A DNA stretch of 36,681 nt from Kiritimatiellia bacterium (GTDB lineage Bacteria > Verrucomicrobiota > Kiritimatiellia > RFP12 > UBA1067). The translations under genes were made by a program, and so were the position numbers. The stretch is taken from contig JAFVZE010000299.1 of NCBI GenBank assembly GCA_017508315.1, positions 1 to 36,681 on the forward strand. The letters run 5' to 3'. Below, one piece after another: positions 16,179 through 25,004 of the stretch. The stretch's first letter is position 1; each line of letters starts with the position of its first letter. Below the pieces are notes generated by a model, which was not told the DNA's origin, made no database searches, and was given only the letters and a program-made list of their open reading frames with translations.

Positions 16179-17447
16179 ATGAAACTGATTGACGAACTGA
16201 AGGCGCGCGGACTTGTCGAGGCGCTTACCGATCCTGAAATCGAAAAGGCTCTTGAAAAGCCGATCACCGTGTATTGCGGATTCGATCCGTCCGCCCGTTC
16301 GCTGCAGGCGGGGAATCTGGTGTCCATCATGGTGCTGCGCCGTTTCCAGCAGGCCGGGCACAAGGTCATCGCCCTTGTCGGCGGCGCCACCGGACTTATC
16401 GGCGACCCCTCCGGCAAATCGGCCGAGCGCAACATGCTCACGGTCGAACAGGTCGAGCAGAACAAGCGCGGCATCCGCGACAATCTTGCGCGCATCCTCG
16501 ATTTCGACGGCCCCAACGCCGCGATCATGGTCGACAACTACGACTGGTACAAGGCGACGAGCGCCATCGAATTCCTGCGCGACATCGCCATCAATTTCCG
16601 GGTGCCGCAGATGCTCGCCAAGGAGTCGGTCAAGAAACGGCTCGAAGCTTCCGAAGGCGCGTTGACCTTCACCGAATTTTCCTATCAGATTCTGCAGGGC
16701 AACGATTTCCTGCATCTTTTCGACAATTACGGCTGCCGGCTCGAGGTGGGCGGTGCCGATCAGTGGGGCAACATCACCGCCGGCACCGATCTCGTGCACC
16801 GCATGCGCGGAAAGACGGCCTACGGGCTTACGTTCCCGCTGCTTCTGGATTCCGCCGGACGCAAATTCGGCAAATCCGAGGGCAATGCGCTTTTCATGAA
16901 CGCCGAAATGACGAGCGTTTTCGACTGGTACCAGTATTTTCTGCGTGCCGCCGACGAGGACGCCGTCCGCTATCTGAAGGTGTTTTCCATGAAGTCGCTC
17001 GAAGAGATCGCCGAACTTGAAGCCCGGATGAAGGCGAATCCCGAAGCGCGCCTTCCGCAGAAGGCGCTCGCCGAGGAACTGACTCTGCTCGTGCACGGCG
17101 AAGAGGGTCTTCGCAAGGCGCAGGAGTCGACCGCCGCGCTTTTCGGCGGCGGTTCCGGCGGCGGCCCCAAGAGCGCGGCCGATCTTGAGCGGATCTTCGC
17201 CAATGTTCCGAACGCGGAGCTGGAGAAGTCGGAAGTCGTCGGCAAGAGCGTGTTCGCGGTCGCGGCGGCGGCGGGGATGTTCAAATCCAACGGTGAGGCT
17301 CGCCGGATGGCGGCGCAGGGAGGCTTGAATCTCAACGACGCCAAGATCGACGAGAAGCGCGTTTTCGGCGAGGACGATCTGGTCGACGGCAAAGTCGCGC
17401 TTCTGCGCAGCGGCAAGCGCAATCACTTCCTGCTGAAAATCAAGTGA
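16179..17447 (+). CDS. tyrS: Tyrosyl-tRNA synthetase
   Basis: A 422-residue class I synthetase that charges tRNA-Tyr. The Rossmann core holds 'YCGFDPSARSLQAGNL', 'GGATGLIGDPSGKSAER', 'FSYQILQGNDFLHL', and 'VGGADQWGNITAG', all TyrRS hallmarks. The KMSKS-equivalent K-F-G-K-S is at residues 229-233. A C-terminal S4-type domain (about 355-420, 'GEARRMAAQGGLNLNDAKI') follows. Oddly, the HIGH motif reads L42-Q43-A44-G45-N46: both histidines are replaced, by Gln and Asn. Everything else looks functional. ATG 16179 was chosen because the family N-terminus and promoter sit there; reading further upstream only runs into der sequence. The stop overlaps the next start. Confidence 0.96.
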   Translation: MKLIDELKARGLVEALTDPEIEKALEKPITVYCGFDPSARSLQAGNLVSIMVLRRFQQAGHKVIALVGGATGLIGDPSGKSAERNMLTVEQVEQNKRGIRDNLARILDFDGPNAAIMVDNYDWYKATSAIEFLRDIAINFRVPQMLAKESVKKRLEASEGALTFTEFSYQILQGNDFLHLFDNYGCRLEVGGADQWGNITAGTDLVHRMRGKTAYGLTFPLLLDSAGRKFGKSEGNALFMNAEMTSVFDWYQYFLRAADEDAVRYLKVFSMKSLEEIAELEARMKANPEARLPQKALAEELTLLVHGEEGLRKAQESTAALFGGGSGGGPKSAADLERIFANVPNAELEKSEVVGKSVFAVAAAAGMFKSNGEARRMAAQGGLNLNDAKIDEKRVFGEDDLVDGKVALLRSGKRNHFLLKIK

Positions 17448-18559
17448 AGATAATAGAACGATACGTTTTCGGTTCTTTTCTCTCGAGTTCCCTGCTCGCG
17501 TTCCTGGTGCTCAGTTTCGTGCTCACCATCGGGCTTCTGGTGCAGATCGTCGGCTACATCCTCGACGGCGTTCCCATGTCGCTCGTCGGGGAGTTCTGCG
17601 CCGTGAGCCTGCCGGAGACGCTGCAGTGGTCGATGCCGCTGGCGCTTTTGGTCAGTGCGGTTCTTGTGTTCTCGCGCCTGTCTGCCGACAGCGAGATCTC
17701 GGCGATGAGGGCTTGCGGAATCGATCTCGTTTCGATTCTCAAATGGCCCGCGCTTTTGGGACTCGTCTGCACGCTTGCGGGAGTTTTCATCAACAACGAG
17801 ATCGTTCCCCGCGGTCACGAGGTCCGCCGCAGTCTCAAGGCCAAGGTTTCGGTCGGGACCGGTCTCGAACTGCTCGAGCCCGGACGGGTCATCGACGATT
17901 TCCCGAAGGTGAAAATCTATTTCGGATCCAAGGAGGGCAATTGGCTGCACGATCTTGTCGTCATCGATTATTCCAACCCCAAGATTGACCGGATGATCAC
18001 CGCCTCCAAGGCGCTCGTGGTTCAGGAGGGGTGCGATGTCGCTCTTGACCTGTATCAGATGACAGTCGATCCCGTCGACGAGAACCACCCCACGATGGCC
18101 AGAGCCAACCGATTCCGTTATTGCATCAGGGATGCGATCAAGGAGTCCAAATATTCCAAGAAGACCAAGGATCTGCGCACCTTCGAACTGCTCGGAAGCA
18201 TTGACGACATGGAGCGGATGGTCGACCGCATTCCCAAAAACGCCGGCACCGAAAAACAGATCAAAAACCTGAGGCAGGAGATCTCCAGATCAAAAGTCGA
18301 ATTTTCCAAACGCATGGTATTTGCCCTGGCGTCGCTGTGTTTCGTGCTTGTCGGCGTGCCGCTCGGCATCAAAGCCCAGCGCAAAGAGAGTTCGGTCGGC
18401 ATGGCCATTTCGCTCTGTATCGCGCTCGGCTACTACATGATTGTCATGCTCATGCTCAGCATGCACAAAAATTACGCCGTCCATCCCCATCTGATGATAT
18501 TTCTGCCGGTGGTGTTCTGCATGTTCGCGGCGGCGTATCTGATCCGCAAACATCTTTGA
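17444..18559 (+). CDS. LptF/LptG family permease
   Basis: A 371-residue inner-membrane protein of the YjgP/YjgQ family, a permease of the LptBFG transporter that extracts lipopolysaccharide from the inner membrane. Three N-terminal hydrophobic segments (about residues 10-125) include 'LPETLQWSMPLALLVSAVLVFSRLS' pattern residues typical of LptF/G, then a periplasmic beta-jellyroll-like region (about 130-290) and three C-terminal segments with 'VGVPLGIKAQRKESSVG'. Only one permease gene lies here; its partner and LptB must be elsewhere. LptF and LptG cannot be separated with confidence. The GTG start overlaps the tyrS stop (GTGA). Its neighbour lpxA also serves lipopolysaccharide synthesis. Confidence 0.88.
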   Translation: MKIIERYVFGSFLSSSLLAFLVLSFVLTIGLLVQIVGYILDGVPMSLVGEFCAVSLPETLQWSMPLALLVSAVLVFSRLSADSEISAMRACGIDLVSILKWPALLGLVCTLAGVFINNEIVPRGHEVRRSLKAKVSVGTGLELLEPGRVIDDFPKVKIYFGSKEGNWLHDLVVIDYSNPKIDRMITASKALVVQEGCDVALDLYQMTVDPVDENHPTMARANRFRYCIRDAIKESKYSKKTKDLRTFELLGSIDDMERMVDRIPKNAGTEKQIKNLRQEISRSKVEFSKRMVFALASLCFVLVGVPLGIKAQRKESSVGMAISLCIALGYYMIVMLMLSMHKNYAVHPHLMIFLPVVFCMFAAAYLIRKHL

Positions 18560-18578
18560 CGCAAAAGGGGTTAATGCA

Positions 18579-19358
18579 ATGGCCAAAATCCATCCTACCG
18601 CGATTGTTGAAGACGGCGCTGAACTCGGCGCCGATGTTGAAATCGGTCCGTACGCGCACATCGGACCGAACGTGTCGCTCGGCGACGGCGTGAGCGTCGC
18701 CCAGGGAGCGATAATCGACGGTCACACCACCGTCGGCGCACGGTGCCAGATATTCCCTTATGCGCTTATCGGAATGAAGACGCAGGATCTGAAGTACCGC
18801 GAAGGGTCGGTAAGCTATGTCGAGATCGGCGAACGCACGGTGATCCGCGAATTCGCCACCATCCATCTCGGCACCGCCGACGGCGAAAAGACGGTGATCG
18901 GCGACGACTGCCTTTTCATGGCCTACTGCCACGCCGCGCACGGCGTCATCCTCGGCAATCACGTGATCTGCTCGAATTCGGTGCAGCTCGCCGGCGACGT
19001 GCATCTCCAGGATTACGCGATCGTCGGCGGGTGTTCGGCTTCGCACCAGTTCTGCACCGTCGGCAAGCACGCGATGGTCGGCGGCATGACGAAGATCCGC
19101 CAGGACGTTCCGCCGTTCATGCTCTGCGACATGGTAGAGGGCGCGATGAAGGTGATCGGCGTCAACGTCGTGGGGCTGACCCGCCGCGGATTTCCGAAGG
19201 ACACCATTCTCGCGCTCAAGGACGCCCACCGCTTCATCTACCGCGAACACCTCAACCGTTCGCAGGCGCTCGAGCGCGTCGAGCACGATGTCGAGCCGGT
19301 TCCGGAAATCGCCGAACTCGTGGCTTTCTACCGCAATTCCCAGCGGGGGGTGGCGTGA
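18579..19358 (+). CDS. lpxA: UDP-N-acetylglucosamine O-acyltransferase LpxA
   Basis: A 259-residue left-handed beta-helix acyltransferase that performs the first step of lipid A synthesis, adding a 3-hydroxyacyl chain from ACP to UDP-GlcNAc. Hexapeptide repeats (I/V/A-G-x patterns) fill residues 1-180. The diagnostic 'KTQDLKYREG' and the H-A-A-H pair at His118/His121 (equivalent to H-I-A-H of E. coli LpxA, whose second His is the base) separate it from other hexapeptide transferases. The C-terminal helical part starts with 'GLTRRGFPKD'. Length is standard (E. coli 262). AAGGGG precedes the ATG by about 8 nt. It confirms a lipid A-making outer membrane. Confidence 0.96.
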   Translation: MAKIHPTAIVEDGAELGADVEIGPYAHIGPNVSLGDGVSVAQGAIIDGHTTVGARCQIFPYALIGMKTQDLKYREGSVSYVEIGERTVIREFATIHLGTADGEKTVIGDDCLFMAYCHAAHGVILGNHVICSNSVQLAGDVHLQDYAIVGGCSASHQFCTVGKHAMVGGMTKIRQDVPPFMLCDMVEGAMKVIGVNVVGLTRRGFPKDTILALKDAHRFIYREHLNRSQALERVEHDVEPVPEIAELVAFYRNSQRGVA

Positions 19359-20458
19359 TCGACTTCAACGGAGCGGTTTTCGATTCCCGCAAGGTTCGTC
19401 CGGGAATGCTTTTCATCGCGCTCAAAGGCGAGCGTGCCGACGGACATGATTACATCGGGCAGGCGCTGTCCAACGGAGCGGTCGGTGTCGTCGACGGAAC
19501 GGAGGAACTCGCGCGCGCGGCGAACGAATACCGCCGGACGCTCAAAGCCAAGGTGATAGGAGTGACCGGTTCCGCGGGCAAGACCACGACCAAAGAACTG
19601 CTCAGGGCTTTTCTGTCGGCGGCCGGGAAAGTGCACGCGACCGAAGGCAACTACAACAACCACATCGGCTTGCCGTACACCATTCTCAACTGTCCGGGCG
19701 ACGCCGATTTTTTAGTGGTGGAGATGGGGACCAGCCATCCCGGCGAGATCAAGGCGCTCTGCGACATCGCCGAGCCGGACATCGGCGTGGTTACGAACGT
19801 CGGCTCCGCGCATCTGGAATTTTTCGGCACCCGCGAAGCGATCGCGCGGGAGAAGGGCGAGCTTCTGCGCCGGGCGAAAACGGGATTTTCCCTCAAGGAA
19901 AACGTGTTTCTTCCCGGAGAGGTCGAAGCCTGCCCCCCGCGGCTCGAAACGGCGCTCGCCCGTGTGCTGCCGGGAGCGCACAACCTCGCCAACGCTTCGC
20001 TCGCGTACGCCGTCGCAAAAGGTTTCGGCGTGGGCGAAGAGCGGGCGGTCGAGGCGCTGGAGTCGTTCGCGCTGCCGGGTTCGCGCTGGCGCCGGACGGA
20101 AAAGTGGGGCGCCACTTTCATCGACGACAGCTACAACGCCAACCCGGAGTCGATGAAAGCGGCGATCGACGCGTTCGCGGCAATGCCCTGCCGGGGGCGC
20201 AGAATCGCGGTTCTCGGCGATATGTTCGAACTTGGGGAAAACGCGCAGGAACTCCACCGCGAGGTGTTCGGTCATGCGATGAAGCAGGGTTTTCATCTTG
20301 TCATCGGCGTGGGGGAGATGTCTTCGAAATGCATCTGCAATCTTGCGTATCCGGAGATCGGAAAACTCAAGCGGAAGTTCCGTGTCGATGTCTCGGCCGG
20401 GGATCTGGTGCTCCTGAAGGCGTCGCATTCGATGAATCTTGGCGAACTTTTGCTATAA
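19355..20458 (+). CDS. murF: Compact MurF ligase
   Basis: A 367-residue UDP-N-acetylmuramoyl-tripeptide:D-Ala-D-Ala ligase of peptidoglycan synthesis. N-terminal substrate domain: 'FDSRKVRPGMLFIALKGERADGHD' pattern. ATPase core: P-loop V-T-G-S-A-G-K-T-T at residues 70-78, 'YNNHIGLPYTIL', 'MGTSHPGEIKAL' and 'SAHLEFFGT'. The C-terminal domain begins with 'DDSYNANPESM'. Family members usually have about 450 residues. Here the segment between 'KGELLRRAK' and 'LPGAHNLANA' is roughly 40 residues shorter than in E. coli, and the N-terminus is short. MurF-specific motifs favour MurF over MurE. GTG 19355 overlaps the lpxA stop (GTGA). Confidence 0.9.
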   Translation: MIDFNGAVFDSRKVRPGMLFIALKGERADGHDYIGQALSNGAVGVVDGTEELARAANEYRRTLKAKVIGVTGSAGKTTTKELLRAFLSAAGKVHATEGNYNNHIGLPYTILNCPGDADFLVVEMGTSHPGEIKALCDIAEPDIGVVTNVGSAHLEFFGTREAIAREKGELLRRAKTGFSLKENVFLPGEVEACPPRLETALARVLPGAHNLANASLAYAVAKGFGVGEERAVEALESFALPGSRWRRTEKWGATFIDDSYNANPESMKAAIDAFAAMPCRGRRIAVLGDMFELGENAQELHREVFGHAMKQGFHLVIGVGEMSSKCICNLAYPEIGKLKRKFRVDVSAGDLVLLKASHSMNLGELLL

Positions 20459-20459
20459 T
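20451..20459 (+). promoter_or_regulatory. Extended -10 promoter before the small membrane gene
   Basis: TGC-TATAAT (20451-20459) overlaps the murF stop codon. The GTG start at 20473 begins 13 nt later, so the leader would be about 7 nt. The core TTTTGCTATAATACGC resembles the tyrS and PAS promoters. It may drive fhs and the Tad-like genes as well. Confidence 0.55.
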
Positions 20460-20472
20460 ACGCATACGTCTC

Positions 20473-20751
20473 GTGATTTACAAATACCTATATCAAGATC
20501 GCAAAAACCGCAACCAGGAGGGGGAGATACGCGCCCGTTCCCGGGATGAGGCCTATACGCTTCTGCGCAAGCGGGGGATCCGGCCCTACCGCGTGATCGG
20601 CGACGATCCGTGGAACTGGCGGCCGCTGGCGATTTCGATAGGGTATGTGCTGCTGTCGAGCGCGCTGGTGGTGCTCGGCATCATCGCGCTGTCGCAGGCG
20701 CGGGAACTGAAAGAACTGCAAAGAGAACGCGCCTGGCTGGAATCGGAATGA
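20473..20751 (+). CDS. Small GspF-N-like single-span membrane protein
   Basis: A 92-residue protein. The N-terminal 45 residues (YKYLYQDRKNRNQEGEIRA, then 'SRDEAYTLLRKRGIRPYRVI') match the pattern that opens GspF/PilC-type inner-membrane platform proteins of type II secretion and type IV pili: a strand, 'G-x-I-x-A-x-S-x-x-E-A', then 'L-R-x-R-G-I-x-P'. The rest of GspF is missing; instead one hydrophobic segment (about residues 54-77) and a charged helix end the protein. It could be an accessory of the Tad-like genes two positions downstream, or a coincidental reuse of the motif. The GTG start is chosen because an in-frame ATG is lacking and the promoter lies just upstream. Confidence 0.55.
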   Translation: MIYKYLYQDRKNRNQEGEIRARSRDEAYTLLRKRGIRPYRVIGDDPWNWRPLAISIGYVLLSSALVVLGIIALSQARELKELQRERAWLESE

Positions 20752-20786
20752 AGCAGTCCGGGACGCGGCAGAAAAAAGGGAATGCT

Positions 20787-22550
20787 ATGAAACTCGATCC
20801 GACGAAGATGAAGGACTGGCAGATAGCCGAAGCCGCGGAAGAGACGCTGCGCCCGGTCAGGGAACTGGCCGCGGAGCTGGGACTTGCCGAGGACGAATGG
20901 CAGGCTTACGGCGACGCGCTCGCGAAGGTGGACGTCACCAAGGTGCTGAAACGCGTCGGTACGGGTCGCGGAGGCAAATACATCGATGTCACCGCCATCA
21001 CCCCGACGGCGCTCGGAGAAGGCAAGACCACGACCACGCTCGGTCTCGTGCAGGGATTGGGCAGGCTCGGCAAAAAGGTGATCGGCTGCGTCCGTCAGCC
21101 CTCGGGCGGCCCGACCTTCAACATCAAAGGCTCCGCCGCGGGCGGAGGTCTCGCGCAGGTGGTGCCGCTCACTTCGCTTTCGCTCGGGCTCACCGGCGAT
21201 ATCGACGCGATCACCAACGCCAACAATCTGGCGATGGTCGCGCTCAACTCCCGGATGCAGCACGAGCGCAACCACGACGATGCGTGGCTCGCCGAGCGCG
21301 GACTCAAGCGTCTGGATATCGACCCCGGACGCATCCAGTTCCGCTGGGCGATGGATTTCTGCGCCCAGGGGTTGCGCAGCATCGAAATCGGGCGCGGCGG
21401 AAAACTTGACGGTTTCAACTGCGAAAGCGGCTTCTACATCACGGTCGCCTCGGAGGTGATGGCCATTCTCGCCATGAGCGCCGATCTCGCCGATCTGCGC
21501 AGACGCCTCTCGAAGATCGTCGTGGCCTATTCCAAGTCCGGCGATCCCGTCACCGCCGCGGATCTCGAGGTCGACGGTGCGATGTGCGCGCTTCTGGTCA
21601 ACGCCATCAAGCCCACGCTCATGCAGTCGCTCGAAGGTCAGCCGATGTTCGTCCACGCCGGTCCTTTCGCCAACATCGCCATCGGACAGAATTCCGTCGT
21701 CGCCGACAGGCTCGCATGCGCTCTCGGCGATTACGTGGTGACCGAGTCCGGCTTCGCCTCCGACATGGGCTACGAGAAGTTCTGGAACATCAAGTGCCGC
21801 TGCTCCGGACTCAAGCCGGATGCGGTCGTGCTCGTCGCCACGGTGAGGGCGCTCAAGGCCCACGGCGGCGCGCCGGCGGTGAAGGCCGGGCTGCCGCTCG
21901 ATCCGGTTTATACGACCGAGAATCTGGAGCTGCTGGAGAAGGGCTGCGACAATCTTCTGGCGCACATCGACATCATCCGCCGCTCCGGCGTCCAGCCGGT
22001 GGTGTGCCTGAACGCATTTTACACCGACACTCCCGCCGAGCGCGATCTCGTGCGCCGCATCGCCGAAGAGGCCGGCGCGTCCTTCGCGGTTTCCGACCAC
22101 TGGCTCAAGGGCGGCGAGGGTGCGCTCGAACTTGCCGAGGCGGTCGTGAAGGCGTGCGAAGAATCGAACGGTTTTTCGTATCTCTGCGATCTGAACGAGC
22201 CGCTTAAAGACCGTATCGAAAAGCAGGTGAAGGAGGTCTACGGCGGCGACGGCGTCGATTACGAGCCGCTCGCGCTGGAGAAGCTTGAAGCGTATCAGGC
22301 GGATGCGGAAACCGCGGCGCTGCCGATTTGCATCGCCAAGACGCAATATTCGCTTTCCCACGATCCGAAACTTCTCGGACGTCCCAGGGGCTGGCGCATG
22401 CCGGTTAAAGACGTGCTCGTCTACCGCGGCGCCGGACTGCTGGTGCCGGTGGCCGGCGAGATCAAACTCATGCCCGGAACGTCGGCGTCGCCCGCCTACC
22501 GCCGAATCGACGTCGATGTCGAAACCGGAAAAGTCAAAGGACTCTTCTAA
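20787..22550 (+). CDS. fhs: Formate-tetrahydrofolate ligase
   Basis: A 587-residue enzyme that makes 10-formyl-tetrahydrofolate from formate, THF and ATP, feeding purine and formyl-Met synthesis or the Wood-Ljungdahl pathway. The ATP site 'TPTALGEGKTTTTLGLVQGL' contains Lys80; 'RQPSGGPTFNIKGSAAGGG' and 'LTGDIDAITNANNL' are family signatures. It is slightly longer than most bacterial Fhs (about 556). AAGGG precedes ATG 20787 by about 6 nt. Its stop overlaps the cpaB start (TAATG), so this C1 enzyme is co-transcribed with Tad-like genes although no functional link is evident. Presence of fhs fits an anaerobic life style but does not prove acetogenesis. Confidence 0.97.
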   Translation: MKLDPTKMKDWQIAEAAEETLRPVRELAAELGLAEDEWQAYGDALAKVDVTKVLKRVGTGRGGKYIDVTAITPTALGEGKTTTTLGLVQGLGRLGKKVIGCVRQPSGGPTFNIKGSAAGGGLAQVVPLTSLSLGLTGDIDAITNANNLAMVALNSRMQHERNHDDAWLAERGLKRLDIDPGRIQFRWAMDFCAQGLRSIEIGRGGKLDGFNCESGFYITVASEVMAILAMSADLADLRRRLSKIVVAYSKSGDPVTAADLEVDGAMCALLVNAIKPTLMQSLEGQPMFVHAGPFANIAIGQNSVVADRLACALGDYVVTESGFASDMGYEKFWNIKCRCSGLKPDAVVLVATVRALKAHGGAPAVKAGLPLDPVYTTENLELLEKGCDNLLAHIDIIRRSGVQPVVCLNAFYTDTPAERDLVRRIAEEAGASFAVSDHWLKGGEGALELAEAVVKACEESNGFSYLCDLNEPLKDRIEKQVKEVYGGDGVDYEPLALEKLEAYQADAETAALPICIAKTQYSLSHDPKLLGRPRGWRMPVKDVLVYRGAGLLVPVAGEIKLMPGTSASPAYRRIDVDVETGKVKGLF

Positions 22551-23353
22551 TGAAAAGAAAAATCGTTCTCGTCGTCTCCCTGGCGGCCGGGCTGCTGGCC
22601 GCGGTGCTGACGCGCGTGTGCATCTCCGCCAAGGACGCGGAGGTGAAGGCGCTCAAAGACTCCATCAACCGGCGGTACGGAACGATGGAGGTTCTGTGCT
22701 TCGCGCGCGAAATCCCTTCGGGGAGCGAGCTCGCCAAATCCGACCTCGGGCTGAAGACGGTGCCGGCCGTCGGCATGCGCGGACAGGCGCTGACGGCCGA
22801 GAACGTCGCCGACGTGGTCGGGCGCAGGGTGCTTATCGGGCATAAGCGCGGGGATGTCGTGTTCTGGTCCGATATCGAAGGCGGCGATCCGTCCGCGACC
22901 GGACTTTCCGCCGACGTCAAGCGCCAGATGCGGGCGGTTTCGATCAACTGCACGGGGGCGGCGAGCGTTTCTTCGATGGTGCGTCCCAACGACCACGTCG
23001 ACGTCATCGGCACTTTCGATTTCGAAGGCGCCGGCGGCCGCCGCAATTTCGTGACCTGCACCATTCTGCAGAACGTGCTGGTGCTCGCCACCGGTTCCGA
23101 AACCGCGAAGTCGCGTCTGCGTTCGCAGGGGATCAGCCGCGCCTACTCCACGGTCACGCTCGAAGTGACCCCGCGCGAGGCGGAAATGCTCGCGTTCGCC
23201 GAGCAGATCAAGGGGCGGCTGGTGCTCACCCTGCGCAACCGCAACGACACTTCCTACGAGAAGGAGCTCCCCAAGGTCGATTTCGAGAAAATCCGCGGGG
23301 AGATCGAAGAGTTGAACCTCAAACGCCAGACCCAGAAACTGACGAACCGCTGA
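22550..23353 (+). CDS. CpaB/RcpC-like Flp pilus assembly protein
   Basis: A 267-residue protein anchored by one N-terminal hydrophobic segment (about residues 5-23), with the rest in the periplasm. An SAF-like domain (about 45-110) contains 'FAREIPSGSELAKSDL' and 'VVGRRVLIGHKRGDVV', followed by the RcpC domain with 'ISRAYSTVTLEVTPREAEMLAFAE'. CpaB helps assemble the secretin channel and Flp pili of Tad systems. The FHA-CpaF and TadB genes follow directly, which supports the call. No secretin (CpaC) or pilin gene is seen nearby. Confidence 0.85.
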   Translation: MKRKIVLVVSLAAGLLAAVLTRVCISAKDAEVKALKDSINRRYGTMEVLCFAREIPSGSELAKSDLGLKTVPAVGMRGQALTAENVADVVGRRVLIGHKRGDVVFWSDIEGGDPSATGLSADVKRQMRAVSINCTGAASVSSMVRPNDHVDVIGTFDFEGAGGRRNFVTCTILQNVLVLATGSETAKSRLRSQGISRAYSTVTLEVTPREAEMLAFAEQIKGRLVLTLRNRNDTSYEKELPKVDFEKIRGEIEELNLKRQTQKLTNR

Positions 23354-23354
23354 T

Positions 23355-25004
23355 ATGATTCTGACCTCGCTCATCGACGGCAATCGCGAAACCCGGGAGC
23401 TCGAAGACGGAGCCTATCTGATCGGGCGGGCGGAAAACTGCCGGATATGTTTTCCGTTTCCGGACGTCAGCGAGCGCCATGCCATTCTGACCGTCCGCGA
23501 CGGCCGTGCCCTGCTTGAAGATCTGCACAGCGCCAACGGCACGTTCGTCAACGGCGAACGGATCGATTCCGCCTGCAGGCTCGACGGTTCGATGGTGGTG
23601 CAGATCGGCTCGGGGATGTTCCGCGTGAGCGAAAGCGCGCCCGAGGCCGTTGATGAAGAGGCCGCGGAGCCGGAAGACGTTCCGGAAAATACGCCCGGGG
23701 ACGCTCCGGACGAAACGGCCGATCCGCTCAGAAATCTCCGGCGCAACGTCCAGACGCAGATCCAGATGGAACTTCTCAAGCGTATGGACATGAAGAAGCT
23801 CACCGTTCAGGGCGTGGACCGGGAAGGTCTGGAGGAAAACGCCCGCGACAGGATACGGCAGATCATCGACGAGGTCGTCGCCAACGGACGGCTTCCGCAC
23901 GGGATCGATCCCATCCGGCTGGAAGAGGATGTGTTCAACGAAGCCATGCGTCTGGGACCGCTGGAGGAACTGCTCGCCGATGATTCGGTCTCGGAAATAA
24001 TGGTCAACGGGCCGGAGAAGGTGTATGTCGAGCGCAACGGCAAACTGCTGCTTTCCGACTGCCAGTTCGCCGACGACGCGAGCGTGATGGCGGTGATCGA
24101 ACGCATCGTCTCGCCGCTCGGCCGGCGCATCGACGAATCGCAGCCGTATGTGGACGCGCGGCTTTCGGACGGCAGCCGCGTCAACGCGATTATCGCTCCG
24201 CTCGCGCTTTCCGGTCCTACGGTCACCATCCGCAAGTTCGCCAGAAAAGCGCTCACGCCGGTCGACTTCATCCGTTACGGCACCTGGACGAAGGGAGCGG
24301 CGGAGTTCATGCGGCTTTGCGTCGTTCTGCGCAAGAACGTGATCGTCGCCGGCGGAACCGGCTCGGGCAAAACGACGCTCCTGAATCTGCTTTCGGGTTT
24401 CATCCCCCCGGCGGAACGCATCGTCACGGTCGAGGACGCCGCGGAACTGCGTCTTCAGCAGCCGCATGTCGTCAGGTTGGAGGCGCGTCCGCCCAACATT
24501 GAAGGCAAGGGAGCCGTCCCTATCCGCGACCTCGTGAAAAACTGCCTGCGGATGCGCCCGGACCGCATCATCGTCGGCGAATGCCGCGGCGGCGAGGCGC
24601 TCGACATGCTTCAGGCGATGAACACCGGACACGACGGTTCGCTCACGACGGTTCACGCCAATTCGCCGCGCGATGTCATCTCGCGTCTGGAGACGATGGT
24701 GCTCATGAGCGGCATGGAGCTCCCGAGCCGCGCCATCCGCGAACAGATCGCCTCCGCCGTCGACATCATCATCCACGAATCGCGCATGTCCGACGGTTCG
24801 CGCAAAGTGACGTCGATAACCGAGGTGACAGGGCTTGAAGGCAGCCAGATCGTCATGCAGGAGATTTTCGCTTTCAAGCAGTCCGGTGTCGACGGGAACG
24901 GCAAGATCATCGGCGAAATGAAGCCGACGGGTTCGGTGCCGACATGGATCGACCAGCTCAAGAGCCGCGGCATAGAATTCGACATGGGGGTGTTTTCCGA
25001 ATGA
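23355..25004 (+). CDS. FHA-domain fused CpaF/TadA secretion ATPase
   Basis: A 549-residue fusion. Residues 1-85 form a forkhead-associated (FHA) domain with G24-R25, S39-x-R-H42 and N61-G-T63, the residues that in FHA folds recognise phosphothreonine. A Pro/Glu/Asp-rich linker (about 90-128) joins it to a CpaF/TadA-type hexameric ATPase that powers pilus assembly. The ATPase has 'DDSVSEIMVNGPEKVYVE', Walker A G-G-T-G-S-G-K-T-T at 333-341, and a Walker B-like 'RIIVGECRGGEALDML' with Glu409. The FHA part suggests control by Ser/Thr phosphorylation, but no kinase is in the window. It overlaps tadB by 4 bp. Confidence 0.92.
   Translation: MILTSLIDGNRETRELEDGAYLIGRAENCRICFPFPDVSERHAILTVRDGRALLEDLHSANGTFVNGERIDSACRLDGSMVVQIGSGMFRVSESAPEAVDEEAAEPEDVPENTPGDAPDETADPLRNLRRNVQTQIQMELLKRMDMKKLTVQGVDREGLEENARDRIRQIIDEVVANGRLPHGIDPIRLEEDVFNEAMRLGPLEELLADDSVSEIMVNGPEKVYVERNGKLLLSDCQFADDASVMAVIERIVSPLGRRIDESQPYVDARLSDGSRVNAIIAPLALSGPTVTIRKFARKALTPVDFIRYGTWTKGAAEFMRLCVVLRKNVIVAGGTGSGKTTLLNLLSGFIPPAERIVTVEDAAELRLQQPHVVRLEARPPNIEGKGAVPIRDLVKNCLRMRPDRIIVGECRGGEALDMLQAMNTGHDGSLTTVHANSPRDVISRLETMVLMSGMELPSRAIREQIASAVDIIIHESRMSDGSRKVTSITEVTGLEGSQIVMQEIFAFKQSGVDGNGKIIGEMKPTGSVPTWIDQLKSRGIEFDMGVFSE

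Noticed and set aside
20586..22361. 591-codon minus-strand open frame
   Set aside because: Antisense to fhs, whose motifs are unambiguous.
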